A DNA stretch of 64,000 bases from Cladorrhinum sp. PSN259 (Eukaryota > Ascomycota > Sordariomycetes > Sordariales > Podosporaceae): assembly GCA_033725935.1 (NCBI GenBank), contig MU867083.1, forward strand, positions 310,001 to 374,000, in the 5' to 3' direction. A program made the translations under genes and the position numbers. Shown piece by piece: positions 60,038 through 64,000 of the stretch; the first letter of the stretch is position 1; every line of letters begins with the position of its first letter. The notes beneath the pieces are model-generated. The model had not been told where the DNA came from. It did no database searches and saw only the letters and a list, made by a program, of their open reading frames with translations.

Positions 60038-62163
60038 TTTTGCGATTATTTGTTGTGTTTTAATGAGTGTCAAAGGTCGGTTTTTTTGGTCGAAAGATTG
60101 GAATTGGTGATTCACCAGCACTTGCTCTCAAAGAGCACCATCAGGCAAGACTCAATGGCCAGTTGTTGTTGAGAAAATGGTTGATGGATGGGATGATTGG
60201 AAAGTCGACAAAATGACGAGAATCCCCAGCCCGAAATTGGGGCACGCACGGGACACTCCAATTCTGGAATCCGGTCCGTTCCCCAACGCCTGCGGTGCAT
60301 CTGCAGTGGGGCCCTCCACTAATTGGAAAGAGGGGCATTTGCTGATTTGACGAATTTGACAGCCAAAAGAGCGCTAGTGTCACAAAGGTTTCCAGGCCCC
60401 TGGCCCTGGGGTGCGGGGATGCTGGAATCCCCTGACGTCCTGGTCCTGTGCCTGAGAGGCGGGAGAAACGGGAGACACGGGAGGATGGGACCACAAAAGA
60501 ATTGCATCCAGGTTCTTGGGATTCTCCTGCAACCTCGAAACTTTTCGCAGGTTGTTCGACAACAAACGCCAAATCTGCAAACAAATTCCAAACTCGAAAC
60601 TCGAAAATGTCTCGGGTATTCTGTACTTGGTTGCGCACGAACCCGCATGGGGGTTTGCAGAGCAGACAAAAAAAGCAACACAAATCCCCTAAAGGTCGTC
60701 GGGCTTGTTGATCGAGATTGCCATCAATTTCCGTCTCAAATGAAGCCGATGACTTTTCTCGTGCTCAGCTCGATTGCGGTGAATCGCCATGTTGCAGCAT
60801 GCAGATTGCAGATGAACGGTCAATTGCACACCTGTTGATTGTCCGACTTTCTGGTTTCAGGCCGAAATGTGGCTTTCTCTGCTCCCACTCCTCCCTGTCG
60901 TGTGGCCGGGAACCCTCGGGATCCTCAGGACATCACTCGTATCTTCCTCACTCCTTCTGAACGACAACTCATCACAGGCCTTCCAACACGACAAACAGCC
61001 ACAACGATATGCATCAAGTTTGCTGACCCATCACAACGATGGGAATCGACCACTGCATTGCAAATCATGCAGAATTGCATCTCAAATTTTCCATGTTGGC
61101 TGTTGCCAAAGGATGGAAGGATGGCGTGACAACCATCGCCAGGGACATCCCTTTTGTGATATCCTGCGTCTTCTACATCGTGTTCAGACTGCATATGCAG
61201 AGATTCTTGCGGACCACCTGGAAGCATATCATACTGGATGGACCTACCTAATCTGTCATCGTCTGCTTGCAGAATCTAATGGTGAGGAAAGCCAACTTTA
61301 CTAACTACCAGAAGGGGCAAAGATGTCCCTATCTTCATTGCTTCTCCTCGGAGCATCTACCTATCTATTACACATGTGGCTGCAGGTGTGTTGGCCCAGA
61401 ACACACATCCCTGAAGCTTGCAGACGATGTCGGACAGTCATCGCGCAGACGAGCCCATCCTGGACTGACTGACGATCCAACACGTTCGCTGAACTTGCAA
61501 TCCGGGAAGCGGAGTCGACACTACATTAGCGTGAGCCGCCATAACCACTCCAAGTCTAGCGTGTCCCATGGCGGTGGGTTGACGACTTCCTGATGAGCAG
61601 CTTGTCCCTGTTCGCCAATCGTTGCACAAAGATCCAGTTGCCGAATCGTTGACCAAATCTCATCCGCTAGAGAGGATCCAAAATGCACGTCACCGTAAAT
61701 AGAATCTCACCACCAGCCACTGCTCCTCGGTATGGGCCAACTTCGCCATGCTTTGGAGCTGAATCACAGGGGCCTTGCGCCCTACCCCTCTCCCGACGAT
61801 GCTCGTGTTCAGTCTGGCACACAATATCGATTTGTGCTATACCCGGTATGACCAAGTTTTATATCGAGGCACGATGTGCTCATCCGTGGAGTTCCGGTAT
61901 CGCGCAAAAATGCTGGGAATACTGAGGAGGCTGAGAGGGTATAAATGAGGTAGGCTGTCTTGTCATGTTTCGTTTGGTTGTGCATACCAATTCATAATTG
62001 CTGTTGTGTCAGCTTCGTTAGCTTGGTGTTGCGTGCCACAGCCTGTCACCAAGACATCTAGGACTCCAGTCATTCCGAATTGTACAACTTCAAACCTTTA
62101 TTCTCGTCGAAATACCTACCTTTATTGTCTTAAATCTGGGCGCAGTACTCTTCTTGGAGCATC
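60038..62163. other. Long divergent intergenic region, no gene recognised
   Basis: About 2.1 kb between two divergent genes. Many overlapping short frames occur on both strands, none resembling a known protein. A short exon-rich gene could be hidden here, but I cannot support one. Confidence 0.4.
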
Positions 62164-64000
62164 ATGGACCCACCACTTCATAGCATTGTTTTGCCACGAA
62201 TCATGGCAGTATGCAGTTCCACAACGCTTCAGAGTCTGATTGGCGTTTTGGTGACACTCTCCGGGCTGTTTGCGTGTTACATTCTGCGCTTACTGCAGCG
62301 AAGGAGTACGCCAACGCTCCCGCCTGGCCCTCCCGGAGAGTGGTTGCTTGGCCACTATCGGACCGTGCCTGTAGATGCAGCCTTTAAGAATTATGCCGAG
62401 TGGGGAAAGCAATATGGTATGTTTTTAGTTGTGGTAAACACTCGCTTTGACAAAATTGTGGCTCACTATTATCCCAGATTCTGATGTTCTTTTCTTTCGA
62501 ACCTTTGGAACGAAATGGATTGTCCTGAATAGCCTCAAAGCAGCCACGGAGTTACTTGATAAGCGCGGGTCCAACTACGCAGACCGTCCGAGATTCGTCA
62601 TGTTCGAGGAGTATGTTTGACCCCCACAAGGGCCAAAATATGCACAAAGAGTCACTAACCGATTTACTCCCATAGGATGGGCTGGTCTCCAACACTCACA
62701 TGGCTTCGTTGGGGGCCCAAGTGTCACTTACACCGCAAAGTTCTTCAGCCACCTTTCACCAAGTCCAAAGTCGGCCAATATCAAGCCCACCAGAGAAAAG
62801 AGGCCCTCATCCTCTGTCAGGGCCTACTCAACAACTCGGAAGACTGGATGAACTGTGTTCGCAGATTCTCAGTTGCCATAGTCCTCAAAATAGCCTACGG
62901 TCTCGATGTCGACAGTCCCACAAGCCCGTGGATCAAGCTTGCTGAAGACTCTGCAGAAGCCATAGGCAAATCGGGCGCCCCAGCCAGTTCTATCATGGAT
63001 AGATTTCCTGCCAGTAAGTCTCACAGCTCGCTCACAGCCAACAGGGTTTTAACTTGTTCGTGTTACAGCTCGATATCTTCCCTCACGGCTTCCCTTCATG
63101 GAACGGCTCCGCTTCGCACACACCTGGCGGCCCGCAATAGAAAACATCACCAAACTTCCCTTCCAAGCTGCACTTAACCTCAAGGCGGCCTCTTCAGACC
63201 CATCCACCCGGTCATTCGTCCAATCCTGCATACAAACCCACAACTCCAACTCTGAATCTTCAGAGAATTTCACGTTAGAAGACATCAAAGGAGCGGCAGC
63301 CACAATCCTAATAGCAGGCAACGACACCACATCCTCTACCCTAAACCTGTTGATCCTTTACTTGCTCTTAAACCCCCAAGTCCGGCGAAAAGCACAAGCA
63401 GAAATCGATACCCTCTGTACTGGCCACAAATTACCAACCTTTGACGACTTGCCCCGCCTAAAATATTTGTTTCTGATTCTCAACGAGACATATAGAATCT
63501 GTCCCCTCTCCCCGCTCGGAATCCCCCACGCGAGTACTTCAGACGACATTTACGAGGGAATGTTCATACCGAAGGGCACGACAGTCTACCAAAACGTCTG
63601 GGCGATGAACAGGGACGAGAGCATTTACTCGGTACCCGAAAAGTTCTGGCCGGAAAGGTTTCTGTCAAAGGAGGAAGGGGGGAACGGGGAGCCGTTTCCT
63701 GTTGGGAACTTTGGGTTTGGAAGACGGTAAGTACATACCCATCATTGTCTACATTATACCCCAAAACATTGGGGGAGTGGTTGGTATTAACGGGTAAAAT
63801 AGGATCTGCATCGGACGTAATCTGGCCGAAAACAGCTTATTGATTGCGCTGGCCATGATTTTGGCTACCTGTGACATCGGGTGGCCTGTGAGGGAGGATG
63901 GGATGGAGGAAGACAGGTTTGAACCTGAGTGGAGTTTTAGAGGGCAGACGTAAGTTCTTTATTCTTTTCGGGTTTGCTTTTTTGGGAGTGTAAATTTGTT
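62164..64000 (+). CDS. Cytochrome P450, OrdA-like (CYP64-type) class, runs off the window
   Basis: Five exons are visible, 62164-62416, 62478-62610, 62676-63013, 63069-63726 and 63803-63949; a donor GTAAGT at 63950 leads to an exon beyond the window. The 509 residues seen start with an anchor (LIGVLVTLSGLFACYILRLL) and the hinge TLPPGPPGEWLLGH. Then come DVLFFRTFGTKWIVLNS, a WXXXR-type C-helix region (TWLRWGPKCHLHRKVLQPPF), helix I AAATILIAGNDTTSSTLNLL, ExxR in ILNETYRICPLSPLG, FWPERFL, and the haem loop FGFGRRICIGRNLAEN split by an intron. The style is that of fungal O-methylsterigmatocystin oxidoreductase-like enzymes, a broad group of mostly unknown substrates. Only the last part (about 20-40 residues) should be missing. 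Confidence 0.88.

Noticed and set aside
60841..61304. Overlapping frames that might be a spliced secreted protein
   Set aside because: No consistent signal peptide, domain or splice chain could be built.

Overview
The window is nuclear DNA from a filamentous ascomycete, most likely a Sordariomycete close to the Sordariales. The evidence is many spliced genes with 57-90 bp introns (GTAAGT-type donors, CTAAC/CTGAC-type branch points), a tRNA-Ile(AAU) with a short anticodon intron, fungus-specific families (rhodopsin-domain membrane protein, HET remnant, HeLo-like/DUF7580 protein, GFA-domain proteins) and a plant cell-wall-degrading set (GH62 with CBM1, GH5, AA9). Genes occur on both strands and are not in operons. 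The placement is inferred from gene content only.

Layout. 1-9.5 kb: a secreted intradiol dioxygenase, a decayed SRPK-like kinase, a HET-domain remnant with an internal deletion, an SDR reductase whose catalytic Tyr is Phe, and dynactin p25. 9.5-18.8 kb: an L-amino-acid-oxidase-like flavoprotein, a rhodopsin-domain membrane protein, a CYP7/CYP8-like P450, a membrane protein interrupted by an in-frame TAG, and a rhodanese/Cdc25-like phosphatase or arsenate reductase. 19.4-25.4 kb: a divergent pair (C2H2 protein and HeLo-like/DUF7580 protein sharing a 238-bp promoter) and an F-box-like gene with an in-frame TAG. 26-34.3 kb: a disordered Q/A-rich protein, an ipa-family-like protein, a secreted BBE-type FAD oxidase, and an APH-type phosphotransferase whose 3' end is duplicated beside it.

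35-46 kb: a GFA protein, tRNA-Ile, GH62-CBM1 arabinofuranosidase, a previously hidden 72-residue predicted myristoylated protein, a secreted protein resembling the acetoacetate decarboxylase fold, GH5 endoglucanase and AA9 LPMO. The three carbohydrate-active genes are all on the minus strand with TATA boxes 66-114 bp upstream of their ATG, and together would attack arabinoxylan and cellulose. 47-54.5 kb: a mitochondrial inner-membrane trio: NAD(P) transhydrogenase, complex I subunit NDUFA12 (recovered here as six exons, one of 7 nt) and PGS1, the committed step to cardiolipin. 55-64 kb: a six-exon P450, a second GFA protein, a disordered Ser/Pro-rich protein and a third P450 that runs off the window.

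The best candidate for an undescribed system is the divergent C2H2 / HeLo-like pair at 19.4-23.4 kb, whose domains resemble fungal NLR-type immune architectures. Other points of interest are the two in-frame TAG genes, the 7-nt microexon, the small lipid-anchored protein and a 21-bp-arm inverted repeat at 13.9 kb.
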